Shown here: positions 51,480 through 60,913 of the stretch, piece after piece
Position numbering within the stretch: the first letter of the stretch is position 1
Layout of the letters: each line of letters opens with the position of its first letter
Origin: Bacteroidales bacterium
GTDB lineage: Bacteria > Bacteroidota > Bacteroidia > Bacteroidales > Paludibacteraceae
NCBI GenBank assembly: GCA_004557405.1
Contig: SFDZ01000005.1
Span: 62,001 to 126,000, forward strand
Reading direction: 5' to 3'
DNA length: 64,000 nucleotides
Made by a program: the position numbers and the translations under genes
Notes under the pieces: generated by a model
Told to the model about the DNA's origin: nothing
Database searches by the model: none
What the model saw: the letters and a program-made list of their open reading frames with translations, nothing else

Positions 51480-53675
51480 TCAATGTGTGAATAGTAATTC
51501 ACGGTATTTAGGCAGTGTCCACATTTCGTCGTCCACAATCATTTCGAGTTCGTCGGCGTGGGCGCGTATTTCGTCCATCAACGGCACGATGTTGTCGTGG
51601 TAGGCGATGGCACGCTCGCGCATACTTTCTATGCGGTTGGCGGTGTGTCGGGCGGCTGTCATGTCGTCCACTTTTTGCACAATTTCATCGACATGGTTGA
51701 TGATGCGTTTCACAATCAGAATTTCGTGCGAGGCCAAACGTTGGTATTGCTCGTCGCCGAATGCCACTTTTTCTTTGACGATGTTGTCGAGCAAAATCGA
51801 TTGGTAGCGGTTGGCCACCGGCACGATGTGGTTCATTACCAAATCGCCGAGTACGCGCGATTCTATCTGAATTTTTTTTGCGTAAGTTTCCCATTTGACC
51901 TCGCAGCGCGATTGTAGTTCGGCTTCGGTCAGCACGCTGGTGTTTTTGAAAATGGCCACGCTGTCGGGCGCCAAATAGCGGTCGAATATCAGCGGAACGC
52001 TTGTCTCGCAGTCGAGGCCGCGTTTGCGGGCTTCGTCTTTCCATGCGTCGCTGTAGCCGTTGCCGTCGAAACGAATGGCTTTGCAGGCCGATATGTTCTT
52101 TTTGATGACGGCAAACAAGGCGCGTTCTTTGGGCTCGCCGGCTTCTATCAGTTTGTCCACATCGCGTTTGAAGGTGATGAGTTGGTCGGCTACCGCCGCA
52201 TTCAGAGCCAGCATGGCGCCGCCGCAGTTGGCCGACGAGCCTACGGCACGGAACTCGAACCGATTGCCGGTGAAGGCAAACGGCGACGTGCGGTTGCGGT
52301 CGGTGTTGTCGAGTAGAATTTCCGGAATGTTGGCCACGCCGAGTTTCATCTCTTTTTTGGCGTTGATGACGATTCCTTCGTCGGCCGAGGCTTTCTCGAG
52401 TTTGTCTAAAACGTCGGTTATCTGCTTGCCGAGAAATACCGAAATGATGGCCGGAGGCGCTTCATTTGCACCAAGGCGGTGTGCGTTGGTGGCCGACGAA
52501 ATCGATGCTTTCAGCAGACCGTTGTGTTTGTGTACGGCCATCAGTATGTTTACCAAAAAGGTGATAAATTGCAGGTTGGCATACGGGTTTTTGCCGGGTG
52601 CCAACAGATTGACGCCGGTGTTGGTGCCCATCGACCAGTTGCAGTGCTTGCCCGAACCGTTGACGCCGGCAAATGGCTTCTCGTGCAGCAGCACGCGGAA
52701 ATGGTGTCTGCGCGCTACGCGTTCCATTATCGACATCACGAGCAGGTTGTGGTCACTCGACAGGTTTACCTCTTCGTACACCGGCGCAAGTTCAAATTGG
52801 TTGGGTGCCACTTCGTTGTGGCGCGTTTTGACGGGAACACCGAGTTTCAGCGACTCGATTTCGAGGTCGGTCATAAATTTCAGTACGCGCTCGGGTATCG
52901 CACCGAAATAGTGGTCTTCCAACTGCTGATTTTTTGCACTATCGTGTCCCATCAGCGTGCGACCGGTCAGAACCAAGTCGGGGCGCGCTTGGTACAGAGC
53001 CTCGTCCACAAGAAAATATTCTTGCTCCCAACCCAGAAATACATTTACTTTCGATACGTTGCGGTCGAACAGACGGCACACTTCGACGGCGGCTTTGCTC
53101 AATGCCGATACCGAACGAATGAGCGGTGTCTTGTAGTCGAGGGCTTCGCCGGTATAGGCTACGAAAATGGTCGGTATGCACAGCGTGTCGCCCACGATGA
53201 ATGCCGGCGACGACGGATCCCAAGCCGAATAGCCGCGCGCTTCGAACGTGTTGCGGATGCCGCCGTTCGGAAAACTCGATGCGTCGGGTTCTTGCTGATA
53301 AAGCACATTGCCCGAAAACTCTTCCAACACGCGTCCGTCGGGTGTCTTGTCGATGAATGCGTCGTGTTTTTCGGCGGTGCCGCCCGTCAGTGGCTGAAAC
53401 CAATGCGTGAAGTGCGTGGCTCCGCGTTCGGTCGCCCATTTTTTCATGCCGATGGCCACCGAGTTGGCTATGTCGCGACTAAGTGGTTTGCCGTTGTCGA
53501 TGGCGTCGAACAACTGATTGAGAATGTTGTCGGCAATGTATTCCTGCATACGCTCGCGTGTGAAGACGTTTTGTGCGAAAAATGTTGCCGGACGCTCTTC
53601 GGGTACGGCGATGTGAATGTTCTCCGGACGATGTCCGTTGGCGGCTTGTAATGCCGCAAATCGTAAGGTACTCAT
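51480..53675 (-). CDS. glnN: Glutamine synthetase type III
   Basis: A 731-residue GSIII, the dodecameric form typical of Bacteroidota. Family signatures are HWFQPLTGGTAEKHDAF, the catalytic FAGVNGSGKHCNWSMGTN, LLAPGKNPYANLQF and NRTSPFAFTGNRFEFRAVGS. It makes glutamine from glutamate and ammonia. The leader is about 70 nt and contains inverted repeats that may be operators or RNA structures. Confidence 0.97.
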   Translation of the reverse strand: MSTLRFAALQAANGHRPENIHIAVPEERPATFFAQNVFTRERMQEYIADNILNQLFDAIDNGKPLSRDIANSVAIGMKKWATERGATHFTHWFQPLTGGTAEKHDAFIDKTPDGRVLEEFSGNVLYQQEPDASSFPNGGIRNTFEARGYSAWDPSSPAFIVGDTLCIPTIFVAYTGEALDYKTPLIRSVSALSKAAVEVCRLFDRNVSKVNVFLGWEQEYFLVDEALYQARPDLVLTGRTLMGHDSAKNQQLEDHYFGAIPERVLKFMTDLEIESLKLGVPVKTRHNEVAPNQFELAPVYEEVNLSSDHNLLVMSIMERVARRHHFRVLLHEKPFAGVNGSGKHCNWSMGTNTGVNLLAPGKNPYANLQFITFLVNILMAVHKHNGLLKASISSATNAHRLGANEAPPAIISVFLGKQITDVLDKLEKASADEGIVINAKKEMKLGVANIPEILLDNTDRNRTSPFAFTGNRFEFRAVGSSANCGGAMLALNAAVADQLITFKRDVDKLIEAGEPKERALFAVIKKNISACKAIRFDGNGYSDAWKDEARKRGLDCETSVPLIFDRYLAPDSVAIFKNTSVLTEAELQSRCEVKWETYAKKIQIESRVLGDLVMNHIVPVANRYQSILLDNIVKEKVAFGDEQYQRLASHEILIVKRIINHVDEIVQKVDDMTAARHTANRIESMRERAIAYHDNIVPLMDEIRAHADELEMIVDDEMWTLPKYRELLFTH

Positions 53676-53752
53676 AACTGTTTGATTTTTTTATTAGGCG
53701 GAAAATTCCGCTTGTTTTTGATTTTAATCGCGATAAATATCGTTTTATGGTG

Positions 53753-53783
53753 CAAAATTACGACTAATTTTTGAATTAACCAA
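53753..53783 (-). promoter_or_regulatory. glnN promoter
   Basis: Minus strand TTG (53781-53783), 20 nt, TAATTTTG (53753-53760). Confidence 0.7.
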
Positions 53784-53879
53784 CAAAAAACGGAAAAATT
53801 TGCGTCAAATGCTAATTTGTTTGTTTTTTTTTGATGCTATATAATAAATAGGGTGTGCGTGTCGGTGTATGTGTTGCTC

Positions 53880-53910
53880 TACGAGTATTTACGTACGAAA
53901 AAATACGTAA
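53880..53910. promoter_or_regulatory. Shared upstream element, copy 2, with dyad
   Basis: TACGAGTATTTACGTA (53880-53895) matches 15282-15297 at 15 of 16 positions. Its end forms a perfect 7-bp dyad, TTACGTA and TACGTAA with an 8-nt gap (53889-53910), 9 nt upstream of the -33 TTG. Confidence 0.5.
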
Positions 53911-53919
53911 TTTCCCGTA

Positions 53920-53950
53920 TTGTTTTGTGATGATTTTTGTTGTATCTTTG
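53920..53950 (+). promoter_or_regulatory. Promoter of the BspA-like gene
   Basis: TTG at 53920-53922, 20 nt, TATCTTTG at 53943-53950. The leader is about 30 nt. Confidence 0.7.
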
Positions 53951-53988
53951 CAGCGATATCAAACAAAAAAAATGTAAACAATTAAACT

Positions 53989-54977
53989 ATGAAACAAAAA
54001 TTACTCTCCCTTTTGGCTGTTGTGTTGGTGTGCGGCGGTCTGTCGGCTCAAATGCGGGACAGCGCCTCTAAACTCTATTACAACATCAGTAATATTGGTT
54101 CATCTTTTGCTATTATTGTAGCACCACCGGTGGGTGGCATGCTATTATTGTAGCACCACCGGTGGGTGGCACTGCCTATTCGGGTAATATCACTATACCG
54201 CAAAAGGTAAGTTACTGGGATTCGAATACGAAAGTTACGACCGACTATCCCGTACAGGTTATTGACGACTCGGCGTTTTTCCAAACCGATGTCGCTTCGG
54301 TAACCTTTGCTCAAGGCAGTCAGGTAAAGTCCATTGGGTCGCGTGCGTTCGCGGAGTGTACAAGCCTGAAGTCGGTTGCGTTTGCTGCCGATGGCAAGTT
54401 GATAATTATTGGCGACTCCGCGTTTGCTAAATGTACAAGTTTGACTGACACTATAGCTCTGCCCGAAGGCGTAACTGCCATTAGGAAGGGCGGCTTCGAT
54501 GGTTGTGAAGCAGTGTCGTGCGTTGTGTTGCCTTCTACGCTCAAAAAGCTTGAAGCAAGGGCTCTGGCCTCTTTGACAAACTTAAAGAGTATTGTTAGCA
54601 AGGCGAGTACGCCGCCTACGTGCGATGCCACTACTTTTGAGGCAACGCCGACAGCTATTCCGGTGTATGTGCCGTGTGGCTCTGTCGATGCTTATAAAGC
54701 GGCTGAGGTGTGGAGTAGTTTTACGAAGATTCAGTGTGTGCCGATAGCCACCACCGATTTGGTTGCCGCCGATGGCGATGAATTGCGCGTGGCGTGCGAA
54801 CAACGCCGTATTATCGTCGATGGCGCCGAAGGGCAGTGTGTTTGCCTCTATTCTGCAGCGGGCGTGGCAATTGCTCGTACATCGTGTGCCGCGTCTGTCG
54901 AAACACTTGTTGTGCCGCAAGCCGGCATTTATATCGTAACGGTCGGAAATCGCGCCGTCAAAGTAGCTGTGCAATAA
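53989..54977 (+). pseudogene. BspA-like leucine-rich-repeat surface protein, frameshifted by a 32-bp tandem duplication
   Basis: From the ATG at 53989, translation gives a signal peptide (MKQKLLSLLAVVLVCGGLSA) and stops at TAG 54151-54153 after 54 residues. The remaining frame runs to 54977 and holds BspA-type LRR_5 units (VKSIGSRAFAECTSLKSV, IIIGDSAFAKCTSL, VTAIRKGGFDGCEAVSCV). It also has a VYVPCGSVDAYKAAEVWSSF segment and a T9SS-like tail ending GIYIVTVGNRAVKVAVQ. The break is caused solely by a perfect 32-bp tandem repeat (54108-54171). Removing one copy joins both parts into one 318-residue protein. The intact promoter and otherwise undamaged frame suggest a recent or reversible change. 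Confidence 0.85.
54108..54171. repeat. Perfect 32-bp tandem duplication
   Basis: Copies at 54108-54139 and 54140-54171 are identical. The unit runs from TGCTATTATTG to GTGGGTGGCA and contains the palindrome CCACCGGTGG. 32 is not a multiple of three, so each gain or loss switches the reading frame of the BspA-like gene. Confidence 0.97.
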
Positions 54978-55009
54978 CTTTGTGTGTAACTATATAATAA
55001 TGGTGGAAT

Positions 55010-55039
55010 AGGGAGGGCTTGTTCGTCCCTGTTTTTTTT
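55010..55039 (+). terminator. Terminator after the BspA-like gene
   Basis: AGGGA (55010-55014) pairs with TCCCT (55026-55030), followed by G and eight T. The stem is short. Confidence 0.55.
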
Positions 55040-55063
55040 GCTTTTTTTTTACAACTCAATTTT

Positions 55064-55093
55064 TTGTGGTTTGGAAATAAATTCATAACTTTG
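55064..55093 (+). promoter_or_regulatory. gpmI promoter
   Basis: TTG at 55064-55066, 19 nt, TAACTTTG at 55086-55093. Confidence 0.65.
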
Positions 55094-55146
55094 CAAATTG
55101 GATTAGTTGTAACAATAATATTCATCAATAAAACATAAAAAACACT

Positions 55147-56667
55147 ATGTCACAAAAAGCAGTTTTAATGATACTCGACGGCTGGGGCATCGGCGATGGT
55201 AAACGCGACGATGTTATCAGCCAAATGTCAACGCCCTATTGGGATAGGTTGAACGCCACATACCCGCATTCGCAGTTGCAGGCTTCGGGCGAAAATGTCG
55301 GTTTGCCCGACGGACAGATGGGTAACTCCGAAGTGGGGCACCTGAACATCGGTGCCGGACGCATTGTCTATCAGGATTTGGTGAAAATCAATCGCGCCTG
55401 TCGCGACAAATCGATTCTGAACAATCCCGAAATCGTGTGCGCATACGAATACGCCAAACAGCATGGCGCGAAAATGCACTTCATGGGTTTGGTATCCGAC
55501 GGCGGCGTGCATAGTTCGTTGGAACACCTGCTGACACTGTGCGACATCGCCAAGGAATACGGCAATCGCCACGTGGTGCATTGCTTTATGGACGGTCGCG
55601 ATACCGACCCGCACAGCGGCAAGGGTTTTATCGCACAGCTGGAGCAACATCTGGCAACGACCGGCGGACAAATAGCGTCGATTGTGGGACGTTACTACGC
55701 CATGGATCGCGACAAACGCTGGGAACGCGTGAAAGTGGCGTACGATTTGCTGGTCGAAGGCAAAGGCGAGGCGTCGCAGAATATGGTCGAGGCTGTCGAA
55801 AAATCGTATGCCGCCGACGTTACCGACGAATTTATCAAACCGATAGTACACGTCGATGAAGCGGGCGCACCGGTGGCCACCATCGAGGCCGGCGATGTGG
55901 TGATTTTCTTCAACTACCGCAACGACCGCGCCAAAGAACTGACCATCGCACTGACGCAGCAGGATATGCCCGAACACGGCATGCACACATTGCCGCTCGA
56001 ATATTTCTGCATGACACCTTACGACGCCTCGTTCAAAGGCTTGCACATCTTGTTCGACAAAGAAAATGTGGTCGATACGCTGGGCGAAACGCTCGCCAAA
56101 GCCGGCAAACGGCAGTTGCACATTGCCGAAACGGAGAAATATGCGCATGTAACGTTTTTCTTCAACGGCGGCCGCGAACAACCATTCGATGGCGAGGAAC
56201 GCATCCTCATTCCGTCGCCCAAAGTGGCTACCTACGATTTGAAACCCGAAATGAGCGCTTACGAAGTGGCTGCTGCCTTGAACGCCGAATTGGACAAACA
56301 GAAGTTCGATTTCGTGGTTATCAACTTTGCCAACGGCGACATGGTAGGCCATACCGGCGTGTACGAAGCCATACAGCAAGCAGTTATCACTATCGACAAA
56401 TGTGTCGAAAGCGTGGTCGAAACAGCGCGTCGCAATGGTTACGAACTCATCATCATAGCCGACCACGGCAACTGTGACCACGCCTTGAACGCCGACGGAA
56501 CACCAAACACGGCGCATTCGCTCAATCCGGTGCCGTTTATCTACGTTACCGACAAACAGGATGTTCAGGTCGAAAACGGCATCTTGGCCGATGTGGCACC
56601 CTCTATCTGCCACATTATGGGCATTGCACAACCGACCGATATGACAGGTAAGTGCTTGATAAAATGA
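55147..56667 (+). CDS. gpmI: Cofactor-independent phosphoglycerate mutase
   Basis: A 506-residue Mn-dependent enzyme interconverting 3- and 2-phosphoglycerate in glycolysis. The N-terminal metal site is [10 protein letters not shown], the phosphoserine site is [16 protein letters not shown] (Ser about residue 62), and the C-terminal metal site is [12 protein letters not shown]. Length is standard. It has its own promoter. The parvulin operon starts 30 bp downstream without an obvious terminator, so read-through is likely. Confidence 0.97.
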   Translation: MSQKAVLMILDGWGIGDGKRDDVISQMSTPYWDRLNATYPHSQLQASGENVGLPDGQMGNSEVGHLNIGAGRIVYQDLVKINRACRDKSILNNPEIVCAYEYAKQHGAKMHFMGLVSDGGVHSSLEHLLTLCDIAKEYGNRHVVHCFMDGRDTDPHSGKGFIAQLEQHLATTGGQIASIVGRYYAMDRDKRWERVKVAYDLLVEGKGEASQNMVEAVEKSYAADVTDEFIKPIVHVDEAGAPVATIEAGDVVIFFNYRNDRAKELTIALTQQDMPEHGMHTLPLEYFCMTPYDASFKGLHILFDKENVVDTLGETLAKAGKRQLHIAETEKYAHVTFFFNGGREQPFDGEERILIPSPKVATYDLKPEMSAYEVAAALNAELDKQKFDFVVINFANGDMVGHTGVYEAIQQAVITIDKCVESVVETARRNGYELIIIADHGNCDHALNADGTPNTAHSLNPVPFIYVTDKQDVQVENGILADVAPSICHIMGIAQPTDMTGKCLIK

Positions 56668-56697
56668 TGTTTGTAATTCCGAAAAAACAATAACGCT

Positions 56698-58641
56698 ATG
56701 AAAATTCTGAAAAGTTTCGTATTGGTTGCGGCCGTGCTGGCCGGCACTGCCGTGGTGGCGCAAACCGAACCGGTGTTGATGACAATCGATGGTAACGCCA
56801 TCACAAAAGATGAATTTGAGTATATCTATCGTAAAAATAATGCAAACAATGCCCTCGACAAAAAATCGTTGGAAGAGTATGTCGAGTTGTTCAAAAACTT
56901 CAAATTGAAAGTGATCGATGCGCAACATCGCGGCTTGGACACGCTGCCGACTTTCATCAGCGAATTGCGCGGCTACAGGGCACAGTTGGCCAAACCGTAT
57001 CTGACCGATATGTCGATGGAAGAAAAATTGTGTCGCGAGGCTTACGAACATTTGCAACAGGACGTCGAAGTGAGCCATGTGTTGATTAAATTGCCCGACA
57101 ATGCCACTCCCGCCGACACGCTGGCAGCCTACAACAAAGCGTTGACGGCGTGTCAACGACTTGCAAATGAGGACTTTGCAACTGTTGCGCTCGACATGTC
57201 GGACGACCCTTCGGTGCAGCGTAACAAAGGCTATTTGGGATATTTCACCGGCGGCATGTTGGTCTATCCGTTCGAAAAGGCGATGTACACGTTGCCCGTA
57301 GGCGAAATTTCGGCGCCGGTGCGCACGTTCTACGGCTACCATATAATTAAGGTGCACAATCGTCGGCCGGCATACGGACAAATTCGCGTGTCGCATATCA
57401 TGAAAATGGTCAAAGCCGATGCGCCTGAAGCCGAACAGCAGAAAGCACACGACGAAATTCTGAAAATAGCCGAACGCTTGAATAATGGCGAAGACTTTGC
57501 CGACGTGGCGCGCGAAACCTCCGACGATCGCGGTTCGGCCATGCGTGGCGGCGAACTGTCGTGGTTTGGTGTCGGACGCATGGTGCGCGAATTCGAAAAC
57601 GCAGCCTTTGCCCTGACCGAACCCGGCGAAGTCAGCCAACCGGTGCAATCGCCTTTCGGGTGGCACATCATCAAATTGCACGAGCGCCGCGACCTCGAAC
57701 CGTACGAAGTAAAACGTCCGGATATTTTGCGCCAAATGCAGCGCGACGAACGTGCGTCGATGGGTCGCAAAGTGCTGGTTGACAGACTGAAACGTGAATA
57801 TGGCTATGCCGAAAACGCAGCTGCGTTCGATGCTGTGGCCGCTTTTGTACGACAGCACGCACAAGCCGATTCAGCCTATTTTGTTGCTGCCGAGCAACTG
57901 ACAGATACTTTGGCACAGTTTGCCGACGAATTTTTGTTGCAAAAAGATTTGGCCATGGTCATCGGGTTTGCCGCACGCGGCGGCGCCTTGTCGGCTGTGT
58001 CGTTCGACGAACAAAAACAGGATTTTGTAGCCAACGGCATATTGAATTACGAAGAGACTCAACTCGAGACGAAATATCCCGAATTTCGCTATCTGATGCA
58101 GGAATATCACGATGGCATCTTGTTGTTCGAAATCAGCAACACCGAAGTTTGGGAAAAAGCCGCCAAAGACACCAAAGGACTTGAAGCCTATTTTGCAGCC
58201 AACAAAAAAAATTATGCGTGGGACACGCCGCATTACAAAGGTCGAGTCGTCTATTGCAAAGATGCTGCTACAGCCAAGGTTGTCAAGAAAATGATAGCCA
58301 AATTGCCGTCCGATTCGGTCAATTCCTATCTGAATGCCCGTGTCAACAACGACAGCGTAGTGGCGGTGAAAACCGAAACCGGCTTGTGGAAAAAAGGCGA
58401 CAATGCGCAAGTTGACAAGTTGGCATTTGGTGTGAAAAACGCCGAAGTGGCCGTCGATGACAAATTTCCTGTGGTGTTTGTGGTAGGCAAAATGCTGAAA
58501 AAAGGTCCGGAGTCCTACACCGATGTGCGTGGAGCCGTCATCTCCGACTATCAAAACGAACTCGAACGGCGTTGGGTGGATGCTTTGCGCAAACAGTACG
58601 AAATAGTGGTCGATAGTGCCGTCTTGAATACCATCGAATAG
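56698..58641 (+). CDS. Periplasmic parvulin-type peptidyl-prolyl isomerase (two domains)
   Basis: A 647-residue SurA/PpiD-like chaperone with a signal peptide (to about residue 21). A helical N-terminal chaperone domain (IDGNAITKDEFEYIYRKNN) is followed by two PpiC domains: the first near VEVSHVLIKLP...GYHIIKVHNRR (about 122-222), the second near IRVSHIMKMVK...GWHIIKLHERR (about 230-332). A helical C-terminal half follows. It aids outer-membrane protein folding. First of three related genes in a row. Confidence 0.92.
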   Translation: MKILKSFVLVAAVLAGTAVVAQTEPVLMTIDGNAITKDEFEYIYRKNNANNALDKKSLEEYVELFKNFKLKVIDAQHRGLDTLPTFISELRGYRAQLAKPYLTDMSMEEKLCREAYEHLQQDVEVSHVLIKLPDNATPADTLAAYNKALTACQRLANEDFATVALDMSDDPSVQRNKGYLGYFTGGMLVYPFEKAMYTLPVGEISAPVRTFYGYHIIKVHNRRPAYGQIRVSHIMKMVKADAPEAEQQKAHDEILKIAERLNNGEDFADVARETSDDRGSAMRGGELSWFGVGRMVREFENAAFALTEPGEVSQPVQSPFGWHIIKLHERRDLEPYEVKRPDILRQMQRDERASMGRKVLVDRLKREYGYAENAAAFDAVAAFVRQHAQADSAYFVAAEQLTDTLAQFADEFLLQKDLAMVIGFAARGGALSAVSFDEQKQDFVANGILNYEETQLETKYPEFRYLMQEYHDGILLFEISNTEVWEKAAKDTKGLEAYFAANKKNYAWDTPHYKGRVVYCKDAATAKVVKKMIAKLPSDSVNSYLNARVNNDSVVAVKTETGLWKKGDNAQVDKLAFGVKNAEVAVDDKFPVVFVVGKMLKKGPESYTDVRGAVISDYQNELERRWVDALRKQYEIVVDSAVLNTIE

Positions 58642-58656
58642 TCCTCTGTCGTGCGT

Positions 58657-59547
58657 ATGAAAACACGTTGTCTGCTGCTATTTCTCGTGTCGTGCCTGCT
58701 GGTGGCCTGCAACATCAAGCCGCAAGCCGATGTGGCGCGCGAACCTTTGATGGAGGTCGAAGGTCAATTTCTCTATAAGGACGAATTGGCGCCAATCATT
58801 CCGGAAGGCACCACGCCCGAAGATAGTGCAGTGCTGGCCGATGCGTTCATTCGCAAGTGGGCAACCAACATTTTGCTGTACGAAACCGCCAAACGCAACA
58901 TCGCCAACGAAGACGAAATCGATGCCATGGTCGAGGAATACCGCAAAACGCTGACCATTCACTACTATCAGCAACGGCTGGTGGCGCAACGTTTGGCCGA
59001 ACCGACCGATGCCGAAGTCGAGGCATTTTACGAACAGCACGAAGGCCTGTTTCCGCTGCACGAAAATGTGCTGCGTGGCGTGTTTCTGAAAGTGCCGAAT
59101 GGCGCTCCGAAAATCGAACGTGTGCGCAAAACCATCAAAGACCTTGACGACGATGCCGACCTGCAAGCCCTCGAAGAATACAGCGTACGACATGCCGCCG
59201 TGTACGACTATTTTCCGGATAAATGGGTGTATTTCAGCGATTTGATTTGTCGGATGCCGACGCCAGATGCCGACCAGGCACGCTTCTTGGAAAACGCATC
59301 GTTTTACGAAACGTCGGATTCGACCTACACCTATTTTTTGAAAGTAACCGATTACCGTTTGGTCGGTATGGCTGCACCGTTGGATTTTGTGCAGGAAAAA
59401 ATCAGAACCATACTCAGCAACCGGCGGAAACTCGAATATTTGCAACAATTTGAAGTGTCGCTCTACGACGATGCCGTAACCAACGGACAAATCACATTCT
59501 ACAATTCGTTGCAAGAGAAAAAAAGTTTGAAATCCTATTTTGAATAA
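58657..59547 (+). CDS. SurA-like chaperone lipoprotein lacking a clear isomerase domain
   Basis: A 296-residue lipoprotein (lipobox LLVAC, Cys about 18). The chaperone-like helical region is recognisable (ILLYETAKRNIANEDEIDAMVEEYRK), followed by a short segment where a parvulin domain would be expected, without the usual G-Y/F-HIIKL ending. It probably keeps the chaperone function only. The ATG at 58657 starts the signal peptide. It lies 15 bp after the first parvulin gene, and its stop ends 1 bp before the next ATG. Confidence 0.8.
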   Translation: MKTRCLLLFLVSCLLVACNIKPQADVAREPLMEVEGQFLYKDELAPIIPEGTTPEDSAVLADAFIRKWATNILLYETAKRNIANEDEIDAMVEEYRKTLTIHYYQQRLVAQRLAEPTDAEVEAFYEQHEGLFPLHENVLRGVFLKVPNGAPKIERVRKTIKDLDDDADLQALEEYSVRHAAVYDYFPDKWVYFSDLICRMPTPDADQARFLENASFYETSDSTYTYFLKVTDYRLVGMAAPLDFVQEKIRTILSNRRKLEYLQQFEVSLYDDAVTNGQITFYNSLQEKKSLKSYFE

Positions 59548-59548
59548 A

Positions 59549-60907
59549 ATGATGCAGAAGGTAAAATATATCGTTACGGGCGTGGTGCTGACGCTGTCGG
59601 TGGCATTGTCGGCGCAAACAAATATGATTGATGGCGTGGTGTGGATAGTGGGCGATAATGCCATCATGCGAAGCGAGGTCGAGGAATACCGCTTGCGCTT
59701 GCAGTACGAAGGGCAGCGCTTGCAAGGCGACCCCTACTGCGTGATACCGGAACGCATGGCGTTGCAAAAATTGTATCTGCATCAAGCCAAAATCGATAGC
59801 CTCGAAGCCGGCGCATCGCAAGTCGAAGCACAAGTGAATATGCGTATGGATCATTTCATGCGCGAAATTGGCTCGAAAGAGAAGGTCGAAGAGTACTTCA
59901 AAAAAACGGTGTCGGAAATCAAGGAGGAGATGCGCCAGATGATTCACGACCAACTGACCATTCAGATGGTGCAGCAAAAGTTGACGGGCGACATCAAACT
60001 GACACCGGCCGAAGTCCGTACGTTTTATCAAACCTTGCCCGACGATAGCATACCGATGATTCCGGCCATGGTCGAAGTGCAGATTATCACGTTGGAACCG
60101 CCCATTCCTGTCGAAGATTTGGAGGCTACCAAAAACCGCTTGCGCGAATATGCCGAGCGTGTGAACAACGGTTCGGCCGATTTCTCGATGCTGGCGCGCC
60201 TCTATTCCGACGATCCCGGCACCGCTGCGAAAGGTGGCGAATTGGGATTCTTCGGACGTGGCACGATGGTGCCCGAATTTACCAACGCCGCCTTTGCACT
60301 CACCGAACCGGGGCAAGTGTCGCGTGTGTTTCAAACCGAATTTGGATTCCACATCGTGCAACTGCTCGAAAAACGGGGCGACCGCATCAATTGTCGCCAC
60401 ATATTGTTGCGACCGCGTGTGTCGGCTGCCATCAAAGAAAAAACGTTTCAACAACTCGATAGTCTGACCACGCTCATCAGAACCGGCAAGTTGACATTCG
60501 AAGAGGCTGCCACCGTGAACTCGTCCGACAAAAACACACGCATGAACGGCGGCGTAATGACCAACGAAAATACCGGCGCATCCAAATTTGAATATCAAGA
60601 TTTGCCGCAAGAGGTGGCAAAAATGGCCTACAACCTGAAAGTCGGCGAAATATCGCAACCATTTGCCATGATGGACGCGTCGCTCGGGCGCGAAGTGTAT
60701 GCCGTCATTCGGCTGAAAGCCAAAACGCCAAACCACAAAGCCAACTTGACCGACGACTATCAGCAGTTGAAACAATATTGCGAGAGCGAAAAACGTTCCG
60801 AAATCCTGTCGGAATGGATCGCACGCAAAATTAAAGAAACCTATGTCTATATTGCTCCCGATTGGCGAAATTGCGATTTCGAACATGAGGGCTGGATAAA
60901 AAAATAG
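59549..60907 (+). CDS. SurA-like periplasmic peptidyl-prolyl isomerase
   Basis: A 452-residue protein closest in layout to SurA: signal peptide (KYIVTGVVLTLSVALSA), N-terminal chaperone helices (GVVWIVGDNAIMRSEVEEYR), a first PpiC domain (about 175-275, ending GFHIVQLLEKRG) and a second (about 280-385, NCRHILLRPRVS). The start is ATG 59549 or 59552. It assists beta-barrel assembly and probably acts on the outer-membrane proteins seen in this window. Confidence 0.92.
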   Translation: MMQKVKYIVTGVVLTLSVALSAQTNMIDGVVWIVGDNAIMRSEVEEYRLRLQYEGQRLQGDPYCVIPERMALQKLYLHQAKIDSLEAGASQVEAQVNMRMDHFMREIGSKEKVEEYFKKTVSEIKEEMRQMIHDQLTIQMVQQKLTGDIKLTPAEVRTFYQTLPDDSIPMIPAMVEVQIITLEPPIPVEDLEATKNRLREYAERVNNGSADFSMLARLYSDDPGTAAKGGELGFFGRGTMVPEFTNAAFALTEPGQVSRVFQTEFGFHIVQLLEKRGDRINCRHILLRPRVSAAIKEKTFQQLDSLTTLIRTGKLTFEEAATVNSSDKNTRMNGGVMTNENTGASKFEYQDLPQEVAKMAYNLKVGEISQPFAMMDASLGREVYAVIRLKAKTPNHKANLTDDYQQLKQYCESEKRSEILSEWIARKIKETYVYIAPDWRNCDFEHEGWIKK

Positions 60908-60913
60908 AGCGAA

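Larger units (their letters stand above)
53676..53988. other. Divergent regulatory region between glnN and the BspA-like gene
   Basis: No gene is visible in these 313 bases. On the glnN side are GCGGAA-2-TTCCGC (53698-53711), CGATA-2-TATCG (53731-53742) and the promoter at 53753-53783. The middle (53784-53879) is AT-rich without a clear signal. On the other side are the shared element (53880-53895), a 7-bp dyad TTACGTA/TACGTAA (53889-53910) and the BspA-like promoter. Confidence 0.7.

Noticed and set aside
55228..57864. A very long open frame (about 880 codons) on the minus strand opposite gpmI and the first parvulin gene
   Set aside because: It lies antisense to two clear genes, and its residues follow no known family. 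Such long antisense frames arise here from the codon usage of the real genes.
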